From contig NZ_LKTM01000113.1 of NCBI RefSeq assembly GCF_001417955.2, positions 1 through 64,000 of the forward strand: 64,000 nucleotides of DNA. Direction: 5' to 3'. Shown here in pieces: positions 8,351-18,070 of the stretch; within the stretch, counting starts at the first letter, position 1, and each line of letters opens with the position of its first letter. The DNA is from Mycobacterium gordonae. Lineage in GTDB: Bacteria > Actinomycetota > Actinomycetes > Mycobacteriales > Mycobacteriaceae. The notes below the pieces were generated by a model that saw only the letters and a program-made list of their open reading frames with translations, did no database searches and was not told where the DNA came from. Both the position numbers and the translations under genes were made by a program.

Positions 8351-10582
8351 ATGTCATTTGTCTTTGTCGAGCCACAAATAATTTCGGCGTTCGGCGCAGA
8401 TCTGTCCGGTATCGGGTCGGCGCTCGGCGCTGCCAATGCCGCAGCGGCTGCGTCGACTACGGGCGTACTAGCCGCGGCCGCCGACGAAGTGTCGGTGCAA
8501 ATCGCCGCACTCTTCTCGGAGAATGCGGCCGGGTATCAACAGATCAGCGCACAGGTCGCGGCGTCCTATGAACGTTTCGTGCAGGCCGTGACCGCAGGTG
8601 CCGGCGCTTATGCTGCGGCAGAGGCGAATACGGTGCAGACCTTGGTCAACGGACTCGCGGCCCCGACGGTGTCATTCGAGGGGATCGGCCAGGCGTGGGC
8701 CGGCTTCACCGCCAACGTCGTCAATGCACAGGTGTCGTTCAATCAGTCGCTGGTGGGCACCGAGGTGGCGCTGCGACAGGCCCTGTTCGGCGGCGGGAAC
8801 GCCGTGTCCAACGCTGTCGACGTCGGCTTGAACGTCGCGAACTCGTTCGTTGGTGGGGGCCAGCAGGCCGTCAATCTGCTTCTCGGAGCACAGGTTCCGG
8901 CCGACTTCAACACAAGCTTGGTCATCAACAGCGCTCTTGACGCCAACGTGGGGCCGGGCCTGCTCTCCGGCGCCTTCAGCGGTGGGCTCTCGGGCCTGGG
9001 CGCTCAGCTGAATGCTGCCCTGTCGGGCAATGTCAGCGGTGGCTTGCCGGACTTCACGGCACTCGGTAATACGTTCGCGGCCAACGTGAATGCCGGACTC
9101 ACGAGTCTCGCCCAGACCGGTGGGGTGTTGGCGACCAGCCTGAGCTCAGGCCTGGCCGGGCTCGCGCAGACCGGCGGTTCGTTGGCGGCGAATATCAACG
9201 CCGCGCTTTCCGGGCTGCCGAGCTTCGACGTGACGCTGCCGGCGCTGACGGGCGGGTTCACCGCGAATCTGCCTGCGCTGGTTGCCAATCTGACCGGTGG
9301 ATTCCCCGCCCTGGGGGCTCAGATCAGCACCGCGCTGAACGGGGCCTTGTCAGGGAACTTCGCGCTGCCGAACTTCGCGCTGCCGAACTTCAACTTCGCG
9401 TTGCCGAACTTCAACTTCGCGCTGCCGAACTTCAACTTCGCGTTGCCGAACTTCGCGTTGCCGAACTTCAACTTCGCGCTGCCGAACCTGAACTTCACGT
9501 TGCCCAACAACTTCACGTTGCCCAACTTCAACTTCGCGCTGCCGAACTTCGCGGCACTCACGCAGGCCGGCGCGACGCTGGCCGGCAACCTGAGCGCCGG
9601 ACTGGCCAACCTGAACCTCACCCTGCCGGCGCTCGGCGGTCAGATCAGTGCGGCGCTGAGCGGCGCCGTCAATGGCGATACGGCTGGGCTCAACGCGCTG
9701 ATCAATGGGGTGGCTGCCCTTCCGACGACCGGACTGGCCGGCTTCGAGCAACTGCAGAGCGGCATTCTGGGTGGGTTGGTCGACAACGAGATCGCTTTCA
9801 ACGAGGCGCTTGTGGCCAACCAGGTCGCGCTGTTGGGTGCACCGGCCCTGGCCGGCCCCGTCGGCTATGCCGTCAACGCAGCCAACCTGCTGGTCGGTAC
9901 CGGCGAGCAATTCGTCAACGCTATCGTCGGTGCCCCGGCTACCAACCTGACCAGCAGCCTGATCGTCAACGGCGCGCTGGAGTCGCCCGGCTTCCCCATC
10001 GGCGGTGGCCTGACCGGTGTTGCCCACCAGTTGCTTTCGCTGAACACGGCGCTCGGCGGCGTACCGGGGCTGGAGACGTCTTTATTGACCCAGCTGAACC
10101 TCACCCCCGACAGCTTGGGGGCGTTGGTGGACAGCCAATTGGCCTTCAACGCCAACCTCGTCGCCAACGAGCAGTTGTTCCAGACAATGGTCTTCGGGAC
10201 CGGCGGCGCCCTCAACGGCGCGGTGAACAATGCCTTCAACGGCCTGAACCTGTTGCTGGTCGGTACCCCGCAGGGGGCCATCAACGCTCTGCTCGGCGCC
10301 CCGGCGGTAGACCTGACGGGCAGCCTGCTGGTCACCGCGCCGGGAGATGTCTTCGGTGGCGTCACCGCCGGGGGCCTACTGGGCGCGTTCGAGCAGAAGT
10401 GGCTGTTCGACGCGGCAGTCCTGAGCAGCCTGTTCTCCCCGATCCAGGTGACGCTCACCGGCGGACTGCCGAGCCTGCTCGCCAACATCAACGCCACGCT
10501 GACGGGCGCACTGACCGGCACCGGCACGGTCGGCGGATCGATCGGTGGCACGATCGGCGGCAACGTCGGCGGCGGCGGCTAA
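8351..10582 (+). CDS. PE family protein with Asn/Phe repeats and tandem C-terminal modules
   Basis: A 743-residue protein. Residues 1-95 are a PE domain: MSFVFVEPQIISAFGADLSG, then AAADEVSVQIAALF and a YERF motif replacing the usual YxxxD/E tail. A module at ~115-205 follows, with VSFNQSLVGTEVAL and a QQAVNLLLGAQVP segment. A Leu/Ala-rich stretch and a block of ALPNF/NFALPN repeats (~336-402) come next. Two more copies of the module follow, with LVANQVAL...NLLVGTGEQFVNAI and LVANEQLF. The last residues are a Gly/Thr tail. The ATG at 8351 follows GTGAGGGG. This is neither a PE_PGRS nor a PE-PPE protein. Export by a type VII (ESX) system is expected from the PE domain. The downstream PE gene shares the same module. 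Confidence 0.8.
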   Translation: MSFVFVEPQIISAFGADLSGIGSALGAANAAAAASTTGVLAAAADEVSVQIAALFSENAAGYQQISAQVAASYERFVQAVTAGAGAYAAAEANTVQTLVNGLAAPTVSFEGIGQAWAGFTANVVNAQVSFNQSLVGTEVALRQALFGGGNAVSNAVDVGLNVANSFVGGGQQAVNLLLGAQVPADFNTSLVINSALDANVGPGLLSGAFSGGLSGLGAQLNAALSGNVSGGLPDFTALGNTFAANVNAGLTSLAQTGGVLATSLSSGLAGLAQTGGSLAANINAALSGLPSFDVTLPALTGGFTANLPALVANLTGGFPALGAQISTALNGALSGNFALPNFALPNFNFALPNFNFALPNFNFALPNFALPNFNFALPNLNFTLPNNFTLPNFNFALPNFAALTQAGATLAGNLSAGLANLNLTLPALGGQISAALSGAVNGDTAGLNALINGVAALPTTGLAGFEQLQSGILGGLVDNEIAFNEALVANQVALLGAPALAGPVGYAVNAANLLVGTGEQFVNAIVGAPATNLTSSLIVNGALESPGFPIGGGLTGVAHQLLSLNTALGGVPGLETSLLTQLNLTPDSLGALVDSQLAFNANLVANEQLFQTMVFGTGGALNGAVNNAFNGLNLLLVGTPQGAINALLGAPAVDLTGSLLVTAPGDVFGGVTAGGLLGAFEQKWLFDAAVLSSLFSPIQVTLTGGLPSLLANINATLTGALTGTGTVGGSIGGTIGGNVGGGG
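9356..9555 (+). repeat. 15/21-bp coding repeat (FALPN / FNFALPN units)
   Basis: Codons for FALPN (15 bp) and FNFALPN (21 bp) alternate about ten times in the first PE gene, with variants LNFTLPN and NFTLPN. DNA identity between units is very high (ttcgcgctgccgaac), so replication slippage would be likely. All periods are multiples of three. Confidence 0.85.
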
Positions 10583-10606
10583 CCGCCGCGTTTGATTGCA
10601 TCCCCT

Positions 10607-10642
10607 GATCGGCCCGTCATCCCTTGTGGTGACGGGCCGATC
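10607..10642 (+). terminator. Hairpin terminator after the first PE gene
   Basis: GATCGGCCCGTCA at 10607-10619 pairs perfectly with TGACGGGCCGATC at 10630-10642 around a 10-base loop, 25 bases after the stop codon. There is no U-tract, as is common for mycobacterial hairpin terminators. Confidence 0.7.
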
Positions 10643-10837
10643 GGATTCGCCGCCGGGTTCGCTCGGCGAAGCATTGTCCCCGTTGCGAACAGGTGTGCGT
10701 TTATCCAGGCGAGTTCATAGAAAGCGCCTGAGCGACTCCTGCCGCGCAGCTACCATCGACCCATCCTGAAATTGCGCACGATCGGCCGGGGAGGGCCTTC
10801 GTAGCCAGCGTCGTATCAGGAACGGGGAGGTTTTGCG

Positions 10838-11953
10838 TTGTCTTATTTGAACGTTCTGCCGGAGTATCTGGCATCGGCGGCAACCGATTTGGCCGGCATC
10901 GGCTCGTCCATCGGCGCTGCCGGTTCGTCGGCGGCGGCCGCTACGACGGCGGTGTTGCCGGCCGGCGCCGATGAGATATCCGCCGCCATCTCAGCGCTAT
11001 TCGGCGCGCACGGCCAGGCTTTTCAGGCTCTCAACGCCCAAGCCGTGCAGTTCCATGAGCAGTTTGTGCAGACCATGCGAAGCACAGCGGCCGCGTTCGC
11101 GAGCGCGGAAGCCGCCAATGTGTCACCGCTGCAGGCGGTTGCGGCAGCGGCATCCCCGATGGAGCAGCTGGAGCAGGCGCAGATTGCTTTCGGTTCCAAT
11201 CTGGTGGCCAACGAGCTCACATTCAACAACACGCTGGTGAGCAACGAACTCGCCTTGGAGCGAACCTTTTTCGGCACCGACACCGCTCTCAACGGTGTGA
11301 TCAACCGCGGCTTCAACGCCGGTAACCTGTTGGTGGGCACCGGCGAACAGGCCTTCAATGCCCTTGTGGGCGTCCAAGTTCCGCCCAACTTCACTTCGAG
11401 TCTCTTGACCGGCAGCGCGGCACAGGTCTTCAACAGCGGCGCCATCGGTGGTCCGCTGGGCGCCTTCGATCAAAGCTTGGCCGCCGGTGCGAACTTCGCC
11501 GGCTTGTTCGTGGGCAGTCCGCCCGGGCAGGCTCTGCTGAGTGCGCTTCCGGCCCCCGCGCAGTCGCTGTTGAGCTCACCGGCCAGCTTCCTGCAACAGG
11601 TACAAACGGCCCAGATCAACTTCAGCGCCAACCTGGTCAATAGTGAAATGGCCTTCAACCACAACCTGGTCGCCAACGAGATCGCCTGGGAGCAGCAGTT
11701 TTTCCACACTGACAGCGCTTTGAACGGTGCGCTGAACCGTGGCTTCAATGTCGGGAATCTGTTGGTGGGCAACGGCGAACAAGCCGTAAACCTGTTCTTC
11801 GGGCCGCAGGTGCCGTCGAACTTCACCCAGGACCTGTTGTTGGGCACTGCGGCTCAGCCGTTCAACGGCGGCCAGATCGGCGGCCTGCTGGGTGCTTTCG
11901 ACCAGAGCATGGAGGCCGGGCTGGATCTCGCCGGATTGATCACGGGTACCTGA
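10838..11953 (+). CDS. PE family protein with two tandem ~115-residue modules
   Basis: A 371-residue protein starting at TTG 10838, chosen because GGGGAGG lies 7 bases upstream and the PE domain begins there (SYLNVLPEYLASAATDLAG). Residues 1-95 are the PE domain, with AGADEISAAISALF and HEQF. The rest is two copies of one module, at about 108-222 and 250-366. Each copy carries AQIxFxxNLVxxExxFNxxLVxNE, then a GTDTALNG/HTDSALNG turn, RGFNxGNLLVGxGEQAxN, VQVP/PQVPxNF and GGxLGAFDQS. The same module occurs in the PE gene upstream, so the pair arose by duplication. The module's function is unknown; type VII export is inferred from the PE domain. Confidence 0.8.
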   Translation: MSYLNVLPEYLASAATDLAGIGSSIGAAGSSAAAATTAVLPAGADEISAAISALFGAHGQAFQALNAQAVQFHEQFVQTMRSTAAAFASAEAANVSPLQAVAAAASPMEQLEQAQIAFGSNLVANELTFNNTLVSNELALERTFFGTDTALNGVINRGFNAGNLLVGTGEQAFNALVGVQVPPNFTSSLLTGSAAQVFNSGAIGGPLGAFDQSLAAGANFAGLFVGSPPGQALLSALPAPAQSLLSSPASFLQQVQTAQINFSANLVNSEMAFNHNLVANEIAWEQQFFHTDSALNGALNRGFNVGNLLVGNGEQAVNLFFGPQVPSNFTQDLLLGTAAQPFNGGQIGGLLGAFDQSMEAGLDLAGLITGT

Positions 11954-11978
11954 GGGCGCCCAAGAGCTACGGCGCAGC

Positions 11979-12593
11979 TCAATTAGTATGCGCTGCAGTT
12001 GATTTCGGTGGTATCACGGTATCCACGATCAGGGTTAGTTCGCGGCGGGTCGGCGGTGTCCCGGTGAGCATGAAGTGCTGGTTGATCAGGGCCGATCCGA
12101 TGCGGGCCGTCAGCGGCGTGATGGTCGCAGGATCGATATCACCGTCGTGCACCGCGGTCTTCAGTATCGACTCGACGATCTTCACCCGCGGCACCACCAC
12201 CGCGTCGACGAAGATCGCCCGCAGTTCGGGCTCGTGGATCAGCTGACTGATGATCTCCAGGCCCGGAAAGTCCGTCTTGCCTGCCAGCACATCGCGATGA
12301 GCCGTGAAGACCGCGAGCAGGTTCTCCCGGGCCGACCGGCCGGCGCGCGGCTCGGGCAACGGCGGCACGTTATGTGTCATGGCAGCCTGCACCAGGTCGT
12401 GCTTACTCGCCCAGCGCCGGTACAACGCGGCCTTGCCGGTGTGGGCGCGCGCCGCGATTCCCTCCATGGTCAGGCCCCCGTAGCCGACCGCGGCAAGCTC
12501 TGCCAAAGTCGCCGAATAGAGTGCCCGTTCAAGAACTTCGCCGCGCCGACGGCTGCGGCTGGCACTCGGTGTGGTCCTGGTCCCCTGCGGCAT
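11979..12593 (-). CDS. TetR family transcriptional regulator (Rv1167c-like)
   Basis: A 204-residue protein with an N-terminal TetR helix-turn-helix (LAELAAVGYGGLTMEG, then RAHTGKAALYRRWASK at ~45-60) and a C-terminal ligand/dimer domain (TetR_C type, HRDVLAGKTDFPGLEII). The ATG at 12593 fits the usual short N-terminus; no clear ribosome-binding site precedes it. It faces mshB across about 80 bases and is convergent with the second PE gene. Position and domain layout match Rv1167c. The target is unknown; autoregulation across the divergent region is the natural guess. Confidence 0.85.
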   Translation of the reverse strand: MPQGTRTTPSASRSRRRGEVLERALYSATLAELAAVGYGGLTMEGIAARAHTGKAALYRRWASKHDLVQAAMTHNVPPLPEPRAGRSARENLLAVFTAHRDVLAGKTDFPGLEIISQLIHEPELRAIFVDAVVVPRVKIVESILKTAVHDGDIDPATITPLTARIGSALINQHFMLTGTPPTRRELTLIVDTVIPPKSTAAHTN

Positions 12594-12676
12594 TGGTCGA
12601 TAGTAGCCGTTAGCGTTCCTATCGTTCACTAAAGGCGGTTTTTCGGTCGTCGGCCGGTCGGCGGTAGGGTTCGTCC

Positions 12677-13576
12677 ATGCCTGAGACGCCGCGGCTGTTG
12701 TTTGTGCATGCACATCCCGACGACGAAAGCCTGGCCAACGGCGCCACCATCGCGCACTACACCGCACGTGGGGCGCAGGTGCACGTCGTGACCTGCACGC
12801 TGGGCGAGGAGGGCGAGGTCGTCGGTGACCGATGGGCCCAACTCGCCGTCGACCACGCGGATCAGCTTGGCGGTTACCGCATTAGCGAGCTCAGCCGGGC
12901 GTTGCATGCGCTGGGCGTCAGTGGGCCTGTTTATCTGGGTGGCGCGGGACGCTGGCGCGACTCCGGCATGGCCGGCACCGAACCGCGGGGCCGGCGCCGT
13001 TTCGTCGACGCCGACGAGCGGGAAGCCGTCGGCGCCCTGGTTGCGCTGATCCGCGAGTTGCGCCCGCACGTGGTGGTGACCTACGACCCCAACGGTGGCT
13101 ACGGCCATCCGGACCACATCCGAACCCACGCCGTCACCACCGCGGCAGTGGCCGCGGCCGGCCGCCCGGACGACTACCCGGGCAACCCGTGGCCGGTGCC
13201 CAAGTTCTACTGGACGGTGCTGGCCAGGGACGCCATGGCTGCCGGTTTGCGGGCGCTGGTGCCCGAGGACCTGCGACCGGAGTGGACACTGCCGCCTGAG
13301 GACATTCCGTTCACCTTCCTCGACGACGACATCAACGCCGTTGTCGAGGCCGGTGCGGACGCGCACGCCGCCAAGGTCGCCGCGCTGGCCGCGCACGCCA
13401 CCCAACTCACCGTCGGCGCGACCGGACGGGCCTGTGCCCTGTCGAATAACCTTGCCCTGCCTATCCTCTCGCAAGAGCACTACATTCTCGTCGAGGGTGT
13501 GGCGGGGGAGCGCGACGAGCGTGGGTGGGAGACGGATTTGCTTGCCGGTCTGGGCATCACCGGTTCTGGCAACTAG
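12677..13576 (+). CDS. mshB: MshB, GlcNAc-Ins deacetylase of mycothiol synthesis
   Basis: A 299-residue member of the PIG-L/LmbE zinc deacetylase family matching Rv1170. The zinc and catalytic motif AHPDDES has His13, Asp15 and Asp16. The second metal motif GHPDH lies around residue 144-148. The enzyme removes acetyl from GlcNAc-inositol to give GlcN-Ins, the second stage of mycothiol synthesis in the cytosol. The ATG at 12677 gives the normal family N-terminus. Length matches the family. A tiny ORF and a membrane protein follow closely on the same strand. Confidence 0.95.
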   Translation: MPETPRLLFVHAHPDDESLANGATIAHYTARGAQVHVVTCTLGEEGEVVGDRWAQLAVDHADQLGGYRISELSRALHALGVSGPVYLGGAGRWRDSGMAGTEPRGRRRFVDADEREAVGALVALIRELRPHVVVTYDPNGGYGHPDHIRTHAVTTAAVAAAGRPDDYPGNPWPVPKFYWTVLARDAMAAGLRALVPEDLRPEWTLPPEDIPFTFLDDDINAVVEAGADAHAAKVAALAAHATQLTVGATGRACALSNNLALPILSQEHYILVEGVAGERDERGWETDLLAGLGITGSGN

Positions 13577-13620
13577 GCTTTGACACAGGCCGCCTCGAAG
13601 AGGAAGAGGAAGGAACGCGC

Positions 13621-13728
13621 ATGGACCCCGATCTGGACCCTAACCTGCAGCACTGGCAGGACCGACTCGACAGCCTGCAGTGGGTACTCGGTTCCATCGT
13701 CTCGCAGATCGACAGCGTCCCAACCTGA
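13621..13728 (+). CDS. 35-residue small protein upstream of a membrane protein gene
   Basis: An ATG at 13621 follows a strong GAGGAAGGA site by six bases and opens a 35-codon frame rich in Asp, Leu, Gln and Trp (LQHWQDRLDSLQWVLGSIV). The predicted peptide is acidic and amphipathic, like a short helix or coiled coil. Its TGA overlaps a CTG codon in the frame of the next gene (CTGA at 13725-13728), which suggests translational coupling. I recognise no family. The ribosome-binding site and codon usage argue that it is real. Confidence 0.55.
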   Translation: MDPDLDPNLQHWQDRLDSLQWVLGSIVSQIDSVPT

Positions 13729-14141
13729 CCGACATCAAGCCACGCGCCGTCTCGATCGAGGAGACCGGCGCGACAGACCCTGCTATTCGTTTCGTTGTCT
13801 TGGCGCTGCTGGCCGTCGACGGGGTGCTCTCCGCTCTGGCCGGGGCGCTGCTCCTGCCCTCCTATATCGGCTCGGTGCCGTTTCCGATCAGCGCGTTGAT
13901 CAGCGGGTTGGTCAACGCCGCCCTGGTGTGGGCCGCAAGCCGGTGGACCACCTCGCCCAGAATGGCCGCTCTGCCGTTGTGGACCTGGTTGCTCACTGTG
14001 GCAGTGGCAAGCCTGGGCGGTCCGGGCGGCGACATCATCCTGGGTGGCCAGGGCGTGATGGCGTACGCGGCGCTGGTGTTGATCGTGCTGGGCGTCGCGC
14101 CCCCGGTATGGGTGTTGCTGCGGCGACGGGGCCGTCCCTGA
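13680..14141 (+). CDS. Small integral membrane protein (Rv1171-like)
   Basis: The conserved part (from IKPRAVSIEETGATDPAIRF) has four membrane segments: VVLALLAVDGVLSALAGALLL, then FPISALISGLVNAALVWAA, LPLWTWLLTVAVASLG and YAALVLIVLGVAPPVWVLL. It ends in an Arg-rich tail. Position and topology match Rv1171, of unknown function. The start is unclear. GTG 13680 is the first standard start but overlaps the 35-residue ORF and adds about 15 non-typical residues. CTG 13725, which overlaps the upstream stop, would give an N-terminus of LTDIKPRAVS and may be the real coupled start. Confidence 0.75.
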   Translation: MGTRFHRLADRQRPNLTDIKPRAVSIEETGATDPAIRFVVLALLAVDGVLSALAGALLLPSYIGSVPFPISALISGLVNAALVWAASRWTTSPRMAALPLWTWLLTVAVASLGGPGGDIILGGQGVMAYAALVLIVLGVAPPVWVLLRRRGRP

Positions 14142-14145
14142 GTCG

Positions 14146-15024
14146 TTACGGCAAGAACGGCGGCAACGGGGGCAGCGGTGGCAGGAAGCTCCAGAACCAG
14201 TACCACTCCGTGTAAAGGAATTGATTGATCGACGCCGATGTCGCCGACAAGAAGTTGCTCAGGCCCTGGCTGAAGGAGATCGTTCCGGACAGCCAGTCAA
14301 GTGTGTTGAAAAGGCCGGCCTGCACCATGGGCTCGAACAGGTTGTACAGGAAGTTGATCTGCGGTGCCAGAATCCCGACGTAGGGCAACCAGCCCGCGGC
14401 GTAGGCGGCCAGGTTGAAGCCGTACTGAACGTACGGCTCGACGACGTTGTAGAAGTTCTCGATCGCGGTGGCCCACGACACGGGGATCACCGCCGCAGGC
14501 GCCGCCGCGGCGGCCAGGGGGCCCGCTAGTGCCCGGGTGGCCGTCAGGCCGGCGAGTCCGCCGGTTGGCGTCAGTCCCAGCACGCCGAGCAGGTTGCCGG
14601 CAGGCACACTCTGCAACGCACCCTGCACCTGGGTTGCCGCCCGGGCGGCCGCCGCAGCCAGATTCGGCGCCGCAGGCCCGACCAGTGGGTGGCCCAGCAA
14701 TTGCTGCGCCGGCGCGTTGACCGCATCGGCCAGGGCCCGCGCAGCGCTGCTCTCGGCTCCGGCGTAGGACGCGGCACTCGAGCCGAGAGCCTGGACGAAC
14801 TTCTCGTGGAACGCCGAGATCTGGGAGCTCAGCTGCTGGTATCCCTCAGCATGAGACGAGAATAGCGCCGCTACCTGCGCGGATACCTGATCCGCCGCGG
14901 CTGCCACCACGCCGGTGGTGGGCAGCGACGCCGCGGCGTTTGCCGAGCTGATCTCCGAGCCGATGCCCGCGATATTGGAGGCGGCGGCCTTCAGCGCCTC
15001 CGGATCCGCGTGCAGAAAGGACAT
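14146..15024 (-). CDS. PE family protein (PE12, Rv1172c-like)
   Basis: A 292-residue protein. Residues 1-95 are a PE domain ([40 protein letters not shown]). An Ala-rich linker (~95-180) leads to a C-terminal domain rich in aromatic residues: [36 protein letters not shown], and [19 protein letters not shown] at the end. The ATG at 15024 is preceded by AGGGGGTGAG; a GTG three codons upstream is possible. It is convergent with the membrane protein gene (4 bases apart) and divergent from fbiC. Syntenic with PE12. Export via an ESX system is expected from the PE domain. Confidence 0.85.
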   Translation of the reverse strand: MSFLHADPEALKAAASNIAGIGSEISSANAAASLPTTGVVAAAADQVSAQVAALFSSHAEGYQQLSSQISAFHEKFVQALGSSAASYAGAESSAARALADAVNAPAQQLLGHPLVGPAAPNLAAAAARAATQVQGALQSVPAGNLLGVLGLTPTGGLAGLTATRALAGPLAAAAAPAAVIPVSWATAIENFYNVVEPYVQYGFNLAAYAAGWLPYVGILAPQINFLYNLFEPMVQAGLFNTLDWLSGTISFSQGLSNFLSATSASINQFLYTEWYWFWSFLPPLPPLPPFLP

Positions 15025-15299
15025 CGCACTCACCCCCTACTCGATACCAGGTCGGCAAGGCCCGGCGATGCTATCGCCGGGCGGGACAGGCACCGATTTT
15101 ATCCCGATCGTCGCCGCTAATTGCCCCAGTTGGCCAAATGGACCCGCTGGTGCGGCATGCTGGTCAGTCGCGTGCCGGCGGTCGCCTGCCGCTACTGTTG
15201 CGAAGTGGGACCGGGGACTGCCCGGGCTCTCACGGCATGGAACGTTCTCACAGGGTGGGACGGGCGGATGAAATCAGTGAGTGGGGAAGTTACACCAAC

Positions 15300-17873
15300 G
15301 TGCCAGTAACACCGGGGCCATTGGAGCCGACGGTCTTGCCCAGTCCCGTCGTGCCACCCAGAGTCAGTAGCTCGGCGTTGCGCCGGGTGCTGCGCCGGGC
15401 CCGGGACGGTGTCGTCCTCAACATCGACGAAGCCGCCATCGCGATGACGGCGCGCGGCGAGGATCTGGCCGACCTGTGTGCCAGCGCGGCGCGCGTCCGG
15501 GACGCGGGCCTGGAATCTGCCGGGCGTCGCGGTGGGGGCGGCCGGCTGCCGATCAGCTACTCGCGCAAGGTCTTCCTCCCGATCACTCACCTGTGCCGGG
15601 ACACCTGCCACTACTGCACGTTCGTCACCGTTCCGGGCAAGCTGCGGGCCCAGGGCATGGGCATGTACATGGAGCCCGACGAGATCCTCGACGTCGCGCG
15701 CCGCGGTGCCGAGCTCGGTTGCAAGGAAGCGTTATTCACGCTCGGCGACCGGCCCGAGGACCGCTGGCCGCAAGCGCGCGAATGGCTCGACGAGCGCGGC
15801 TACGACTCGACCCTGTCCTACGTGCGGGCCATGGCGATCCGGGTACTCGAAGAAACCGGTCTGCTGCCGCATCTGAACCCGGGGGTCATGACCTGGTCGG
15901 AGATGTCGCGGCTCAAGCCGGTGGCGCCGTCGATGGGCATGATGCTGGAAACGACGTCGCGCAGGCTGTTCGAGACCAAGGGTCTGGCGCACTACGGCAG
16001 TCCCGACAAGGACCCGGCGGTTCGGCTGCGCGCGTTGACCGATGCCGGCCGGCTGTCCATTCCGTTCACCACCGGGCTGTTGGTGGGTATCGGTGAGACG
16101 CTGGCGGAGCGAGCCGATACGTTGCACGCGATTCGCAAGTCGCACAAGGAGTTCGGCCATATTCAGGAAGTGATAGTGCAAAACTTCCGGGCCAAGGAGC
16201 ACACCGCCATGGCGGACGTCCCGGATGCCGGCATCGAGGATTATCTCGCGACGGTGGCGGTGGCCCGGCTGGTGCTGGGGCCAGGAATGCGAATCCAGGC
16301 ACCACCGAACCTGGTGTCGCGCGACGAATGCCTGGCGCTGGTCGCGGCCGGGGTGGACGACTGGGGTGGGGTTTCGCCGCTGACGCCCGATCACGTCAAC
16401 CCCGAACGTCCCTGGCCGGCGCTGGACGACCTGGCCGCCGTCACCGCGGAGGCCGGGTACGACTTGGTGCAGCGATTGACCGCGCAGCCCAGATACGTGC
16501 TGGCGGGCGCTGCATGGATCGATCCACGGGTGCGCGGACATGTTGTGGCACTTGCCGATCCGGACACCGGTTTCGCCCGCGACGTCAATCCGGTCGGCGC
16601 ACCGTGGCAGGAGCCCGACGAGGTGGCTTCTTCGGGCCGGGTGGACCTGGGCGCAGCGATCGACACCGAAGGCCGCAACACCGAAACACGCAGCGATCTC
16701 GACAGCGCCTTCGGCGACTGGGAATCCATTCGTTCCCGCGTCCACGAGCTGGCCTCGCGCGCGCCGGAACGCATTGACACCGATGTGCTGGCCGCGCTGC
16801 GCTCGGCGGAACGCGACCCGGGCGGCTGCGCCGACGACGAATACCTCGCCCTGGCCACCGCCACCGGGCCTGCGCTGGAAGCCGTTGCTGCACTTGCTGA
16901 TTCGCTGCGCCGCGAAGTGGTCGGCGACGACGTCACCTATGTCGTGAACCGCAACATCAACTTCACCAACATCTGCTACACCGGCTGCCGGTTCTGTGCC
17001 TTCGCCCAACGCAAGGGGGACGCCGACGCCTACTCCTTGTCGGCGCAGGAAGTCGCCGACCGCGCCTGGGAGGCGCACGTGGCCGGGGCCACCGAGATCT
17101 GCATGCAGGGCGGCATCGACCCCGAGTTGCCGGTCACCGGCTACGCCGATCTGGTGCGCGCGGTCAAGGCGCGGGTGCCGTCGATGCACGTGCACGCGTT
17201 CTCCCCGATGGAGATCGCCAACGGCGTCACCAAGAGCGGGCTGAGCATTCGCGAGTGGTTGACCGGGCTGCGCGAGGCCGGCCTGGACACCATCCCGGGC
17301 ACCGCAGCGGAGATCCTGGACGACGAGGTGCGGTGGGTGCTCACCAAGGGCAAGCTGCCGACGTCGCTGTGGGTGGAGATCGTGACCACCGCGCACGAGG
17401 TGGGCCTGCGCTCGTCGTCGACGATGATGTACGGCCACGTCGACACCCCGAAGCACTGGGTGGGGCATCTGAACGTGCTGCGTGACATCCAGGACCGCAC
17501 GGGCGGGTTCACCGAGTTCGTACCGCTGCCGTTCGTGCACCAGAATTCGCCGCTTTATCTGGCCGGTGCCGCACGGCCGGGGCCGACCCATCGCGACAAT
17601 CGCGCGGTGCACGCATTGGCACGGATCATGCTGCACGGGCGCATCGCCCACATTCAGACCAGCTGGGTCAAGCTCGGAGTGCAACGCACCCAGGTGATGC
17701 TCAACGGCGGTGCCAACGACTTGGGCGGCACGTTGATGGAGGAAACGATCTCGCGGATGGCCGGTTCTGAACACGGCTCGGCGAAGTCGGCGGCCGAGCT
17801 GGCCGCCATCGCGGAGGGAATCGGGCGGCCGGCGCGCCAGCGCACCACGACATATGCGGCGTTGGTTGCCTAG
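15300..17873 (+). CDS. fbiC: FbiC, FO synthase (coenzyme F420)
   Basis: An 857-residue fusion of two radical-SAM enzymes, matching Rv1173. The N-terminal CofG-like half carries CRDTCHYC near residue 100. The C-terminal CofH-like half carries CYTGCRFC near residue 560. Together they make the deazaflavin FO from tyrosine and a ribityl-uracil precursor, the first step to F420. The GTG at 15300 follows GGGGAAG and gives the family length (M. tuberculosis 856); the frame is open further upstream, but that part does not look conserved. The following 190 bases hold a strong hairpin between convergent genes. Confidence 0.97.
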   Translation: MPVTPGPLEPTVLPSPVVPPRVSSSALRRVLRRARDGVVLNIDEAAIAMTARGEDLADLCASAARVRDAGLESAGRRGGGGRLPISYSRKVFLPITHLCRDTCHYCTFVTVPGKLRAQGMGMYMEPDEILDVARRGAELGCKEALFTLGDRPEDRWPQAREWLDERGYDSTLSYVRAMAIRVLEETGLLPHLNPGVMTWSEMSRLKPVAPSMGMMLETTSRRLFETKGLAHYGSPDKDPAVRLRALTDAGRLSIPFTTGLLVGIGETLAERADTLHAIRKSHKEFGHIQEVIVQNFRAKEHTAMADVPDAGIEDYLATVAVARLVLGPGMRIQAPPNLVSRDECLALVAAGVDDWGGVSPLTPDHVNPERPWPALDDLAAVTAEAGYDLVQRLTAQPRYVLAGAAWIDPRVRGHVVALADPDTGFARDVNPVGAPWQEPDEVASSGRVDLGAAIDTEGRNTETRSDLDSAFGDWESIRSRVHELASRAPERIDTDVLAALRSAERDPGGCADDEYLALATATGPALEAVAALADSLRREVVGDDVTYVVNRNINFTNICYTGCRFCAFAQRKGDADAYSLSAQEVADRAWEAHVAGATEICMQGGIDPELPVTGYADLVRAVKARVPSMHVHAFSPMEIANGVTKSGLSIREWLTGLREAGLDTIPGTAAEILDDEVRWVLTKGKLPTSLWVEIVTTAHEVGLRSSSTMMYGHVDTPKHWVGHLNVLRDIQDRTGGFTEFVPLPFVHQNSPLYLAGAARPGPTHRDNRAVHALARIMLHGRIAHIQTSWVKLGVQRTQVMLNGGANDLGGTLMEETISRMAGSEHGSAKSAAELAAIAEGIGRPARQRTTTYAALVA

Positions 17874-18005
17874 TCCCCGCGTCATGCCCCGCGCGATTTC
17901 CTGCTCCGGGGACGTCGTCCAAGTGACCCGTCGCGGATCTGTAGCCCCGTCAGTCCGGAAACCGCGGGCCGGGTCCACCGGCTGCTACTGAGCGGGCACA
18001 AAAGA

Positions 18006-18063
18006 CCGCGAGCGCAACACCGGCGCTACCCCGGAGGGCAGCGCCGCGGCGTTACGCTCGCGG
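18006..18063. terminator. Long imperfect hairpin between convergent fbiC and TB8.4-like gene
   Basis: CCGCGAGCG at 18006-18014 pairs with CGCTCGCGG at 18055-18063. The arms extend inward with a few mismatches (AAC/GTT, GGCGCT/AGCGCC). It lies 8 bases from the stop of the minus-strand antigen gene and 133 bases from the fbiC stop, so it may terminate both. Confidence 0.6.
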
Positions 18064-18070
18064 GTCGAAC

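Noticed and set aside
9356..9555. Possible CRISPR-like array of short direct repeats
   Set aside because: Units are contiguous, in frame and without unique spacers; they encode FALPN/FNFALPN repeats of a PE protein.
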